A stretch of DNA of 64,000 nt from an uncultured Acidobacteriota bacterium. Its GTDB lineage: Bacteria; Acidobacteriota; Terriglobia; Bryobacterales; Bryobacteraceae. Numbering within the stretch: the stretch's first letter is position 1; every line of letters starts with the position of its first letter. The notes beneath the pieces were generated by a model that worked only from the letters and a program-made list of their open reading frames with translations, was not told where the DNA came from and did no database searches. Made by a program: the position numbers and the translations under genes. This document shows positions 1-7,745 of this stretch, piece after piece. Location of the stretch: positions 1 through 64,000 of the forward strand of contig CADEFT010000024.1 in the NCBI GenBank assembly GCA_902826685.1, written 5' to 3'.

Positions 1-4
1 AGAA

Positions 5-78
5 TGGCTCCCCGGCATGGATTCGAACCACGATTCACGGCTCCAAAGGCCGCTGTCCTACCGTTAGACGACCGGGGA
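5..78 (-). tRNA. tRNA-Gln (anticodon TTG)
   Basis: Read on the minus strand, the segment folds as a complete cloverleaf. The acceptor arm TCCCCGG pairs with CCGGGGA, the discriminator is G and the 3' CCA is encoded. The anticodon stem GCGGC/GCCGT encloses the loop CTTTGGA, so the anticodon is TTG, which reads glutamine CAA codons. The T arm carries the TTCGAAT loop closed by CGTGG/CCATG. It stands alone at the window edge, with nothing recognisable between it and the next gene. Confidence 0.96.
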
Positions 79-103
79 TTGCGACGCGACATCCCTCAGT
101 TTA

Positions 104-970
104 TCAAACCCGCGCCGAGCGTTCCGGTTCTGCCGATCCGGCCGCTACTCGCGTCAGATCCTCGCCGAGAATCGAAGCGCACCACATCGTCTCGATGTGC
201 TCCACCACCAGTTCCGTCCCTCGTGTATGGCTGACAAACGGCCGCGTCCGTGGATCGTACATCGCGTCGGTCAGATCCCGCGCCAGAACGACGTCGAATC
301 CCAGCCGCGTCATCTGCCGCGCCCCAAAGCCGCGATTCAGGATGCAAATGTTGGTGTGCACGCCCATCAGCACGATCTTGTCGATGCCTTCCTGCTTGCA
401 GAAATTGTAAATCTCCTGCCCGCTCTCGCTCACGCCATCGAAGCCCACGATGTCGATCGCCGGATGCTCGCGTGTCCACGGCCACGGCGGCCCAGTTTCC
501 TTTTTCACGACCGGATCGTCGCAGCCACCGGCCGAATCGTCGATCGGAAAATTGCGCTCCTCTTCGGGAATGCGCGGGCAGCGCTTGACGATGGGAAACG
601 GCGACTCCACCTGCGGCGCTCCGCGCATCCGTTCCCGCCACGGAGTGCCTTCATAAAAATTCATCGTGTCGCTCGGCGAGTGGATGATCATCACCCCGTG
701 GCTGCGCGCCGCGCTCACCACCTGATTCATCCGTGGAGCCATCGCCGCCACACGCTGCGCCGAAAGACTGCACGTATGCGCGTCCCACATGTCGCAGATG
801 ACGATGGCCGTGCGCGCCACAGGCCATTGCAGCGTCTTCTCCGCCGCCATGCCAGCCTTGTTACGGCGGCGCGTACGAAGGTTCAACACACCGGGAACCT
901 TCGGCCGGTTGGGAATCCGCGGTTGCGCCATCGCCGCCGCGGGCAACGCCAAAAACGATCTGCGCTTCAT
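104..970 (-). CDS. Isochorismatase-fold cysteine hydrolase, probably exported
   Basis: The 288-residue product belongs to the isochorismatase-like cysteine hydrolase superfamily (nicotinamidases, N-carbamoyl amidases and relatives). The catalytic Asp is seen at about D60 in VICDMWDAH and the nucleophilic Cys at about C209 in GVHTNICIL. The N-terminus MKRRSFLALPAAAMA resembles a short Tat-type leader, which is unusual because most family members are cytoplasmic. The ATG is preceded by GAGAGG six bases upstream. It lies 15 bp downstream of the quinoprotein-like propeller gene on the same strand, so the two are probably co-transcribed. The substrate cannot be read from the sequence. The fold call is firm, the export call is moderate. 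Confidence 0.85.
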   Translation of the reverse strand: MKRRSFLALPAAAMAQPRIPNRPKVPGVLNLRTRRRNKAGMAAEKTLQWPVARTAIVICDMWDAHTCSLSAQRVAAMAPRMNQVVSAARSHGVMIIHSPSDTMNFYEGTPWRERMRGAPQVESPFPIVKRCPRIPEEERNFPIDDSAGGCDDPVVKKETGPPWPWTREHPAIDIVGFDGVSESGQEIYNFCKQEGIDKIVLMGVHTNICILNRGFGARQMTRLGFDVVLARDLTDAMYDPRTRPFVSHTRGTELVVEHIETMWCASILGEDLTRVAAGSAEPERSARV

Positions 971-985
971 CCGGGGCCTCTCTTT

Positions 986-2395
986 CTAGTTCTTCTTCGC
1001 AAAGCAGTACAACGCGCCGCGCGTCCGCAAATAGATCTTGCCATCGGCGATGGCGGGAGTGGCGTAAATCATGTCGTCCATATCGTTGACCTGCAAAATT
1101 TCCCACTCCTTGCCGGCCTTCAACACCACCACGTTCCCCGCCTCCGATGAAACGTACACCTTGCCGTCCGCCGCCACCGGCGACGAAAAATACTGGCTGA
1201 GCGCACCCGTCATCCGGCCCTGTTTCAACACGGCGCCGTCGTCGGGATTGAGCGTGGTCAGAATGCCGCCTTCCTTCATCAGATACAACACGCCCTCATA
1301 GAGCAGCGGCGAGGGCACATTGGGCAGCGACTTGGTATAGCTCCACAACTTGCCCGAATCGGAAACGTCACCCTTCGGCCCCAGCTTGATCGCCTGAAAC
1401 GCATTCTGTACGTTGCGCCGCGAGCGGTACAGTTTCCAGTCGCGATCGCCCAGTTCCCCGTTGTCGTCCAGATCCGTGGAGCGCCAGTCCTTGGTGATCT
1501 TCTCATCCGGCACTTCGGCTTTCTGCAATTTCCCGTCGCCGTTCTTATCCCACGTCTTCAGCACGTCTTCAAATGCAGGAATGATTTCCTGCTGCCCGGT
1601 ATCGGCGCCGCCCGCCCACCCGAGCACATAAATCGCGTCCTTGCCCAACACCGGAGTCGGCTTCAGTTGCCACGTCAACCCGCGATACCACCACACTTCC
1701 TTCCCGGTCTCCACATCGAACGATGTCAATTGATAGGACCCCGCGAGAATCGCCTGCACCGGCCCGCCCGCCGGACGGTAGATCACGGGTGTCGAAAATC
1801 CGCGGCTGTAGTCGGGCCGCTCCACGCGCCACTTCTCCTTGCCCGTATCTTTGTTGACGGCGATAAAGTAGGATCCGCTTTCGGAATCGCAAGCCTGCAG
1901 CAGCGTATCGCCCACCAGCACCGGCGACGCGCCCATTCCAAACGGATTGTTGAACGGACCCATCGCCGCCTTCCACCGCTCGTTGCCGTCCAGCCCGTAC
2001 GAGATCAGGCCGAAATCGGTGAAGAATACGTAGACATTTTTCCCGTCGCTCACCGGACTCGGCGAGGCCGGCGAATTCGACTTGTGCAGTTCCTGTTGGC
2101 GCGCCCGCGGTGAGTCCCGGCGCCACATCACCTTGCCCGTCTTGCGATCCAGGCAAATCGTTTGCAGCACGTCGCCGTCGAAAGCGGTGACGAAAATTCG
2201 CTCCCCCACCAGCACCGGCGAGGAGTGGCCGGGCGGCAGCGCCGTCTTCCATTCCACGTTTTTGGATGGCCCGAACTCCACCGGAAGGTTCGTGTTCATC
2301 GACACGCCGCTCGCGTTCGGACCACGAAACTGCAGCCAATCTTCGGCAATCAACAGGGCCGTTCCCAACACCGCAACGAAACAGATTCTGTACAC
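986..2395 (-). CDS. PQQ-like beta-propeller protein with inserted EF-hand pair
   Basis: This is a secreted eight-bladed-type propeller of 469 residues. It starts with a hydrophobic signal peptide, followed by the WLQFRGPNASG opening common in this family, and repeats of the DxxTGKxxW type (for example DRKTGKVMW, NKDTGKEKW, DVETGKEVW). Between blades, at about residues 283-320, sit two EF-hand loops, DKNGDGKLQKAE and DLDDNGELGDRD, predicted to bind calcium. The Glu/Asn/Asp/Arg site of true PQQ alcohol dehydrogenases is not visible, so a structural or scaffolding role (BamB-like) is as likely as redox activity. I choose the GTG start because AAGGAGG ends seven bases upstream; an in-frame TTG lies one codon earlier. 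It probably forms an operon with the downstream isochorismatase-fold gene. Confidence 0.85.
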   Translation of the reverse strand: MYRICFVAVLGTALLIAEDWLQFRGPNASGVSMNTNLPVEFGPSKNVEWKTALPPGHSSPVLVGERIFVTAFDGDVLQTICLDRKTGKVMWRRDSPRARQQELHKSNSPASPSPVSDGKNVYVFFTDFGLISYGLDGNERWKAAMGPFNNPFGMGASPVLVGDTLLQACDSESGSYFIAVNKDTGKEKWRVERPDYSRGFSTPVIYRPAGGPVQAILAGSYQLTSFDVETGKEVWWYRGLTWQLKPTPVLGKDAIYVLGWAGGADTGQQEIIPAFEDVLKTWDKNGDGKLQKAEVPDEKITKDWRSTDLDDNGELGDRDWKLYRSRRNVQNAFQAIKLGPKGDVSDSGKLWSYTKSLPNVPSPLLYEGVLYLMKEGGILTTLNPDDGAVLKQGRMTGALSQYFSSPVAADGKVYVSSEAGNVVVLKAGKEWEILQVNDMDDMIYATPAIADGKIYLRTRGALYCFAKKN

Positions 2396-2441
2396 CAAGC
2401 CGCCTCCTTAGCGCATCCATAGTCTCGACGAAGATCTTCAT

Positions 2442-2455
2442 TGTATTGCAGTACA
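2442..2455. promoter_or_regulatory. Near-palindromic operator candidate in divergent promoter region
   Basis: TGTATTGCAGTACA has two-fold symmetry at six of seven base pairs and lies in the 74-bp gap between the divergently transcribed propeller gene and the ligase-reductase operon. It overlaps a TACACT hexamer (2452-2457) that could be the -10 element of the plus-strand operon, as expected for a repressor site. No regulator gene is adjacent, so the cognate factor is unknown. Confidence 0.35.
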
Positions 2456-2469
2456 CTGGTTGCTTACAC

Positions 2470-3561
2470 ATGAGCCGAACCGCCTCCAAAGACATCGCGA
2501 CACGCCAAAAAGACGTACTTAAGAAGCTCGACGCCCACACCGTTGAGATCGTGAAATGGCACTTCGATCCCAAGACCGGCAGCCCCTTCTGGCTCGATTG
2601 GGCCAAGAAGGCGGGCTGGGATCCGCGCAAGCAAGTCAAATGCTACGCCGATCTCGACAAGTTTGGCAATTTCCAGGATGAGTGGCTGCGCGGCGGCCCG
2701 GTTCGCAAGTGGGTTCCCAAGGGACTCGCCAAAGAGCCCGTTTATGTTTTTGAAACCGGCGGCAGCACCGGCGTGCCGAAGTCGCGGATCCAGATCAACG
2801 ACTTTCGCATCGACTATGAGATGTTCAGCGAGACGCTACCCGATAAGCATTTCCCCAAGGGCGCCGATTGGATTTCCATCGGCCCTTCCGGTCCGCGGCG
2901 TCTGCGCCTGGCCGTCGAGCACCTGGCCCAACACCGCGGCGGCATCTGCTTTATGGTCGATCTCGATCCGCGCTGGGTCATCAAGCTGATCAAGTGGGGC
3001 GAGATGGCGATGATGGAACGCTACAAGACCCATGTCATCGACCAGGCCCTGACGCTGCTCAAGGCGCACCCCAACATCCAGTGCATCTTCACCACGCCGA
3101 AGCTGCTGGAAGCGCTGTGTGAAAAGGTGTCGCTCAAAAAGCTGGGGATCAAAGGCATTTTCTGCGGCGGCACGGAAATGACACCGCAATTCTGCCGCTT
3201 CGCCGTGGAAGAGCTGCTCGACGGCGTCTACTTCGCGCCCACCTATGGCAACACGCTGATGGGCCTCGCCGTCCACAAGCCGCTTTCGGCCAGCGACGGC
3301 TACGCCATTGTGTACTATCCGCCCACGCCGCGCGCCATGATCGAAGTGGTCGATCCGGATAATCCTTCCCGAATCGTCGATTACGGCCAGACCGGCCGTG
3401 TGCGCCTGACAACGTTGACCAGGGAAACGTTCATTCCGCGGTTCCTTGAACGCGATGAATGCGAGCGCGAAAAGCCGCACGCCCTTTACCCGTGGGATGG
3501 AGTGCGCAACGTGCGTCCCTTCAACCGCTTCTCCACCAGCGTCGTGGAAGGGGTGTATTGA
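2470..3561 (+). CDS. AMP-forming ligase, LuxE/PaaK-like
   Basis: The 363-residue product is an adenylate-forming enzyme that should activate a carboxylic acid as acyl-AMP. The phosphate-binding loop FETGGSTGVPKSR lies near residues 92-104, and a late motif YGQTGRVRL followed by IPRFLERDE resembles the hinge region of phenylacetate-CoA ligase and LuxE-type proteins. At 363 residues it is closer in size to LuxE acyl-protein synthetases than to full-length acyl-CoA ligases. The frame is open further upstream, but ATG 2470 is the first start clear of the divergent gene. The next gene begins one base after its stop, indicating translational coupling to the dehydrogenase. The substrate is unknown. 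Confidence 0.82.
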   Translation: MSRTASKDIATRQKDVLKKLDAHTVEIVKWHFDPKTGSPFWLDWAKKAGWDPRKQVKCYADLDKFGNFQDEWLRGGPVRKWVPKGLAKEPVYVFETGGSTGVPKSRIQINDFRIDYEMFSETLPDKHFPKGADWISIGPSGPRRLRLAVEHLAQHRGGICFMVDLDPRWVIKLIKWGEMAMMERYKTHVIDQALTLLKAHPNIQCIFTTPKLLEALCEKVSLKKLGIKGIFCGGTEMTPQFCRFAVEELLDGVYFAPTYGNTLMGLAVHKPLSASDGYAIVYYPPTPRAMIEVVDPDNPSRIVDYGQTGRVRLTTLTRETFIPRFLERDECEREKPHALYPWDGVRNVRPFNRFSTSVVEGVY

Positions 3562-3562
3562 G

Positions 3563-4984
3563 ATGCTGCATCTTCCGGTTCTGCGGCGTGGCCAGCCGTA
3601 TCGCAGCCTCACCGTTTCCCGCACCCTCGATTTCCGCACCAAGGAACCGTTCGTCGAGATCTCGCAGGCCAACTCCGGCCTGATCCGGCGCGATCTGCTC
3701 GATCAGGAAACCGCATGGCGTACATTGCAAGGCTTCCGCACCGAAGAGCTCATTGCGATGTCCAAGCGCGCCGCCGGCCACTATCTCAACGACACGCTGC
3801 CGCTCGGTGACGATGCGCAAACGCCCGAAGACTACGTGCGTCAGATCTCCGCCACCACCGGCCTGCCTCATGTCATGGTGCGCCGCAACATGATGAAGAT
3901 CTACGGCGTCATGGCGGAAATCGACTCCGTGCTGAGCGGCCTCACCCGCGGCATGGACATGCGCATTCTCGACGATGGCTTCGGCATGGCGGGCGGCCAT
4001 GCGGTCAGCTTTTACCCGCGCGGTTTTTCGCTTGGCGTGGTGCTGCCATCGAATTCGCCCGGCGTGCATTCGCTGTGGATTCCGGCCATCGCCATGAAAA
4101 TTCCGCTGGTGCTCAAGCCCGGCAGCTCCGAACCGTGGTCGCCTTATCGCGTGATCCAGGCGTTCATTAAGGCCGGCTGCCCGCCTGAAGTTTTCGGCTG
4201 TTACCCCACCGATCATGGCGGCTCGAACACCGTGTTGCAAGCCTGCGGCCGATGCATGCTGTTCGGCGACGTCGGCGCCGTGAAGGCGTGGCGTACCGAT
4301 CCGCGCATCGAGTTGCATGGACCCGGCTACAGCAAAGTGGTGCTCGGCGAAGATTGCGTCGACGACTATGAGAAGTATCTCGACGTGATGGCGGCGTCGA
4401 TCGGCGAGAATTCGGGCCGCAGTTGCATCAACGCCTCGGGCATCTGGGTGCCGCGCCGCGGACGCGAGATCGCCGAAGCGCTCAGCGAACGGCTGGCCAA
4501 AATCGCGCCAAAATCCGCCGACGATCCCACCGCGCAGATCGCTCCCTTCGCCAATGCGCAGGTCGCGCAGAGGCTGAACAACATCATCGACGCCGGCCTT
4601 TACGAAGCTGGAGCCGAAGACGTTACCAAGCGCCATCGCGGCGCCGGGCGTCTGGCCGAATTCGACGGCGGCACGTATCTGCTGCCCACCATCGTGCGCT
4701 GCGACTCTCCCGAACACACGCTCGCCAACCGCGAATTTCTGTTTCCCTTCGCCAGCGTCGTGGAGGTGCCGCAGGCCCACATCGCCGAGGCCATCGGACC
4801 CAGCCTGGTGGTCACCGCCATCACCGCCGATGAGAAGCTCAAGGCCAGCCTGCTCACTTCGCACGATGTCGGCCGTCTCAACGTCGGCCCGATTCCCACC
4901 ATGAAAATCGGATGGGACCAGCCGCACGAAGGTAACCTGTTCGAGCATCTCTACGCGCGCCGCGCGTTCCAGCAGTCGGCCTGA
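3563..4984 (+). CDS. Acyl-CoA reductase / aldehyde dehydrogenase family protein
   Basis: The 473-residue protein has an aldehyde-dehydrogenase fold. LGVVLPSNSPGVHSLWIP and LVLKPGSSEPWSP correspond to the nucleotide-binding region, and the likely catalytic cysteine is in NSGRSCINASG. In sequence it recalls LuxC-type acyl reductases, which convert an activated acyl group to an aldehyde with NAD(P)H. It follows the AMP-forming ligase by one base and precedes a glycosyltransferase by three, so the three are one transcription unit. The pairing implies reduction of a carboxylic acid to an aldehyde. I start at ATG 3563, because upstream in-frame starts lie inside the ligase gene. Confidence 0.82.
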   Translation: MLHLPVLRRGQPYRSLTVSRTLDFRTKEPFVEISQANSGLIRRDLLDQETAWRTLQGFRTEELIAMSKRAAGHYLNDTLPLGDDAQTPEDYVRQISATTGLPHVMVRRNMMKIYGVMAEIDSVLSGLTRGMDMRILDDGFGMAGGHAVSFYPRGFSLGVVLPSNSPGVHSLWIPAIAMKIPLVLKPGSSEPWSPYRVIQAFIKAGCPPEVFGCYPTDHGGSNTVLQACGRCMLFGDVGAVKAWRTDPRIELHGPGYSKVVLGEDCVDDYEKYLDVMAASIGENSGRSCINASGIWVPRRGREIAEALSERLAKIAPKSADDPTAQIAPFANAQVAQRLNNIIDAGLYEAGAEDVTKRHRGAGRLAEFDGGTYLLPTIVRCDSPEHTLANREFLFPFASVVEVPQAHIAEAIGPSLVVTAITADEKLKASLLTSHDVGRLNVGPIPTMKIGWDQPHEGNLFEHLYARRAFQQSA

Positions 4985-4987
4985 GCC

Positions 4988-6310
4988 ATGCGTGTCTACG
5001 CCTTCACCGCCGGCGCTGCCAGCATGTATTGCGGAAGCTGCCTGCGCGACAATGCGCTGGCCGCCGCGATGAAGGCAAACGGGCACGACGTGGTGCTCAT
5101 GCCCGTTTACACGCCGACCCTGGTCGACGAAGACAACGTATCGTCGGAGCATGTTTTCTTCGGCGGCATCAGCGTCTACCTGCAGCAGTATTCCAGCCTC
5201 TTCCGCAAGACGCCCTGGTTCGTCGACAAGCTCTGGGATTCGAAGTTCGCGCTGAAGGCCGCCTCCAGACGCTCCATTGCGGTCAATCCGAAATTCCTCG
5301 GCGAGATGACCATCGCCATGCTGGAAGGCGTGGCCGGCCCGCACCGCAAGGAATTCGAGAAGATGGCGCACCACCTGTCGCAACTGCCGAAGCCCGATGT
5401 CGTGGTGCTGCCGAACTCGCTGCTCATCGCCATGGCGGGGCCGCTGCGCCAGGCGCTTGGCTGCCCCGTCTATTGCACTCTGCAAGGCGAAGATCTGTTT
5501 CTCGAAGGGCTGCAGGAGCCGTTCCGTTCGCGCTCCCTTTCAATGATCCGGAACCTGGTGCCCACCGCCGATGGGTTCGTTTCGGTCAGCGAGTTCGGTG
5601 CGCGGCTCATGTCGGCCTATCTCGCCATCCCGTCCGATCGCATCCACGTCGTGCCGCTCGGCGTGAATCCCGCCGATCTGGCCATGCGTGACAAGCCCGA
5701 GGGCGGCCCCTTCACCATCGGCTTCTTCGCCCGCGTCTGCCCGGAGAAAAGTCTGCACCAGCTTTGCGAGGCTTACCGCTGGATGCGCCACGAAGGCGGC
5801 CTGCCCCCCAGCCGTCTGGAAGCCGCGGGCTATCTCGCTCCGGAGCACAAGGAGTATTTGCGGATCGTCGAGAAGCAGATGAACGAGTGGGGCCTGGCCG
5901 ATGAGTTCCGCTATCATGGCTCGCCCGATCGCGAAGAGAAAGTGCGGTTCCTGCGCGGCCTCGACGTTCTTTCGGTTCCCAGCATTTATGCCGAACCCAA
6001 AGGGTTGTACGCGCTGGAGGCGATGGCGTGCGGCGTCCCCATCGTGCAGCCGCGCCACGGCGCCTTCCCCGAAATGATCGAACGCACCGGCGGCGGCCTG
6101 CTCGCCGAACCGGACAATCCCGTGAGTTTCGGCCAGGCCATTCTACGGCTCTACCAGGAACCCCAGCTGCGCGAGCAACTGGGCCGCGGTGGGTACGAAG
6201 GCGTGCGCCGCCACTACACCACCGCACGCATGGCCGAACGCGCCGCCGAGGTTTACGGTCAGGCGCGGCACTTGCGCACCGCCGACCTCCAACCTTCCCA
6301 CAACCGCTGA
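4988..6310 (+). CDS. Glycosyltransferase family 4 (GT-B fold)
   Basis: The 440-residue product looks like a retaining GT4-type glycosyltransferase. The N-terminal domain opens MRVYAFTAGAASMYCGSC, which is characteristic of a subgroup with the CGSCLRDN motif. The C-terminal donor domain has FFARVCPEKS and the E-x7-E signature EPKGLYALEAM followed by GVPIVQPRHGAFPEMI. No membrane segment is seen, so it is probably cytosolic or peripheral. It is the last gene of the ligase-reductase operon, suggesting that the product of those enzymes, or a lipid made from it, is glycosylated. Its last 52 bp overlap the 3' end of the convergent glycerol kinase gene. Donor and acceptor are unknown. Confidence 0.88.
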   Translation: MRVYAFTAGAASMYCGSCLRDNALAAAMKANGHDVVLMPVYTPTLVDEDNVSSEHVFFGGISVYLQQYSSLFRKTPWFVDKLWDSKFALKAASRRSIAVNPKFLGEMTIAMLEGVAGPHRKEFEKMAHHLSQLPKPDVVVLPNSLLIAMAGPLRQALGCPVYCTLQGEDLFLEGLQEPFRSRSLSMIRNLVPTADGFVSVSEFGARLMSAYLAIPSDRIHVVPLGVNPADLAMRDKPEGGPFTIGFFARVCPEKSLHQLCEAYRWMRHEGGLPPSRLEAAGYLAPEHKEYLRIVEKQMNEWGLADEFRYHGSPDREEKVRFLRGLDVLSVPSIYAEPKGLYALEAMACGVPIVQPRHGAFPEMIERTGGGLLAEPDNPVSFGQAILRLYQEPQLREQLGRGGYEGVRRHYTTARMAERAAEVYGQARHLRTADLQPSHNR

Positions 6311-7725
6311 CGTTCCGATTCTTTCATCGAGGGCTCGAACACCCGCTCCACGCGCCAGAACTTTTCGAGCTCGGCGGTGCTCTTCCAAACTCCAGCCGCC
6401 AGGCCCGCCAGATAGGCCGCGCCCAGCGCCGTGGTTTCCTTGTCGGCCGGCCGCGCGATGCGAGTGTCCAGAATGTCGGCCTGGAACTGCATCAGGAAGT
6501 TGTTGGCGGTGGCGCCGCCATCCACGCGCAATTCGGCCAGCTTGTCGCCGCTATCGGCTTCCATCGCCTCAATCAGCTCGCGTGTCTGAAACGCCATGCT
6601 TTCGAGCGCGGCCCGCACCACTTGCGCTTTCGTGGTTCCGCCCGTGATTCCTGTCATCGTGCCGCGCGCCGACGAATCCCAGTGCGGCGCACCCAGGCCG
6701 ACGAACGCCGGAACCAGATAGACGCCGCCGTTGTTGGGCGCCGATAGAGCGACGGCCTCGCTTTCCGCCGCCGATTGGATCAGGCCCATTTGATCGCGCA
6801 GCCATTGCACCGCCGCGCCCGCGATGAAGATGGCGCCTTCCACTGCAAATTGCGGGGCGTCGATAGTCGCCGCACGCGTCTCCAGCAGGCGGTTGCGCGA
6901 AACCGGCCTCTTGCCGCCGGTATGCATCAACGCGAAACATCCCGTGCCATAAGTGTTTTTGGAAAGCCCGGCGCGGAAACAGGCCTGGCCGAACAGCGCC
7001 GCCTGCTGATCGCCCGCGATGCCGGCGATCGGAATGGCCGCGCCCAGCGCCGCGGTCTCACCCACCACGCCGCTTGACGGAACGATGCGCGGCAGCATCG
7101 CGCGGGGCACCTCCAGCATGCTCAGCAACTCGTCGTCCCAGGCGCCTGTTTCCAGATCCATCAGCATCGTGCGCGACGCGTTCGAAGAGTCGGTCACATG
7201 CACCGCGCCACCGGTCAGCTTCCAGATCAGCCACGTATCTACGTTGCCGAACAGCAAATCGCCCGCCTCGGCCTTCGGCCGCGCGCCCGGCACGTTCTCC
7301 AGAATCCAGCGAATCTTGCTGCCCGAAAAGTAGGCGTCCACCACCAGCCCGGTTTTCGCCGTAATCTTCGATCCATGCGCCGCGGCCAATTGACCGCAAT
7401 ACCCGGCGGTCCGCCGGCATTGCCACACAATCGCTTCTGATACCGGCTTCCCAGTCCTGCGATCCCACACGATGGTGGTCTCGCGCTGATTGGTGATGCC
7501 GATGGCGGCCACCTGCGCCGCCGTAATGCCGGCTTTCGCCAGTACCCGCCGCGCCGTCTCAATCTGCGCGGACCAGATCTGCTCGGGATCCTGTTCCACC
7601 CAGCCCGGCCGCGGATAGCGGCTATCGACCGGGATCGCCTCCATCGCAAGCGCCTCGCCGCGCTCGTTGTAAAGGATGGCGCGGGCGCTCGTGGTCCCTT
7701 CATCCAGGGCTAAGAGATATGGCAC
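6259..7725 (-). CDS. glpK: Glycerol kinase
   Basis: This is an FGGY-family kinase of 488 residues, the usual size, that phosphorylates glycerol to sn-glycerol 3-phosphate. The N-terminal phosphate loop LALDEGTTSARAI, the substrate motif GITNQRETTIVWDR and the C-terminal DGGATANNFLMQFQAD, typical of GlpK, are all present. The start is GTG at 7725, preceded at six bases by TAAGAT and without a convincing Shine-Dalgarno, so the transcript may be leaderless or the gene may be read from the upstream methyltransferase gene 20 bp away. The 3' end overlaps the glycosyltransferase by 52 bp, tail to tail. No glpF or glpD is near. Confidence 0.95.
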   Translation of the reverse strand: MPYLLALDEGTTSARAILYNERGEALAMEAIPVDSRYPRPGWVEQDPEQIWSAQIETARRVLAKAGITAAQVAAIGITNQRETTIVWDRRTGKPVSEAIVWQCRRTAGYCGQLAAAHGSKITAKTGLVVDAYFSGSKIRWILENVPGARPKAEAGDLLFGNVDTWLIWKLTGGAVHVTDSSNASRTMLMDLETGAWDDELLSMLEVPRAMLPRIVPSSGVVGETAALGAAIPIAGIAGDQQAALFGQACFRAGLSKNTYGTGCFALMHTGGKRPVSRNRLLETRAATIDAPQFAVEGAIFIAGAAVQWLRDQMGLIQSAAESEAVALSAPNNGGVYLVPAFVGLGAPHWDSSARGTMTGITGGTTKAQVVRAALESMAFQTRELIEAMEADSGDKLAELRVDGGATANNFLMQFQADILDTRIARPADKETTALGAAYLAGLAAGVWKSTAELEKFWRVERVFEPSMKESERQRLWEGWRSAVRKCRA

Positions 7726-7731
7726 CCCAGT

Positions 7732-7737
7732 ATCTTA
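7732..7737 (-). promoter_or_regulatory. Putative -10 element (TAAGAT) of glpK
   Basis: On the minus strand TAAGAT is followed by only six bases, ACTGGG, before the GTG start codon. If used, transcription would begin at or next to the start codon. This matches the geometry seen before several other genes in the window. No -35 element is evident. Confidence 0.3.
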
Positions 7738-7745
7738 ACGCGCCG

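Noticed and set aside
986..2395. Calling the first propeller a PQQ dehydrogenase
   Set aside because: The Glu, Asn, Asp and Arg that hold metal and PQQ in the later quinoprotein are not visible, and the sequence resembles non-catalytic propellers.
2470..4984. A complete lux (bioluminescence) operon
   Set aside because: Only LuxE-like and LuxC-like genes are seen; luciferase subunits and the thioesterase LuxD are absent.
3521..5485. A 654-codon open frame antisense to the ligase-reductase operon
   Set aside because: It is low-complexity in composition (rich in Ala, Arg, His, Gly) with no domain, and the sense-strand genes have clear homology. It reflects GC-rich codon bias.
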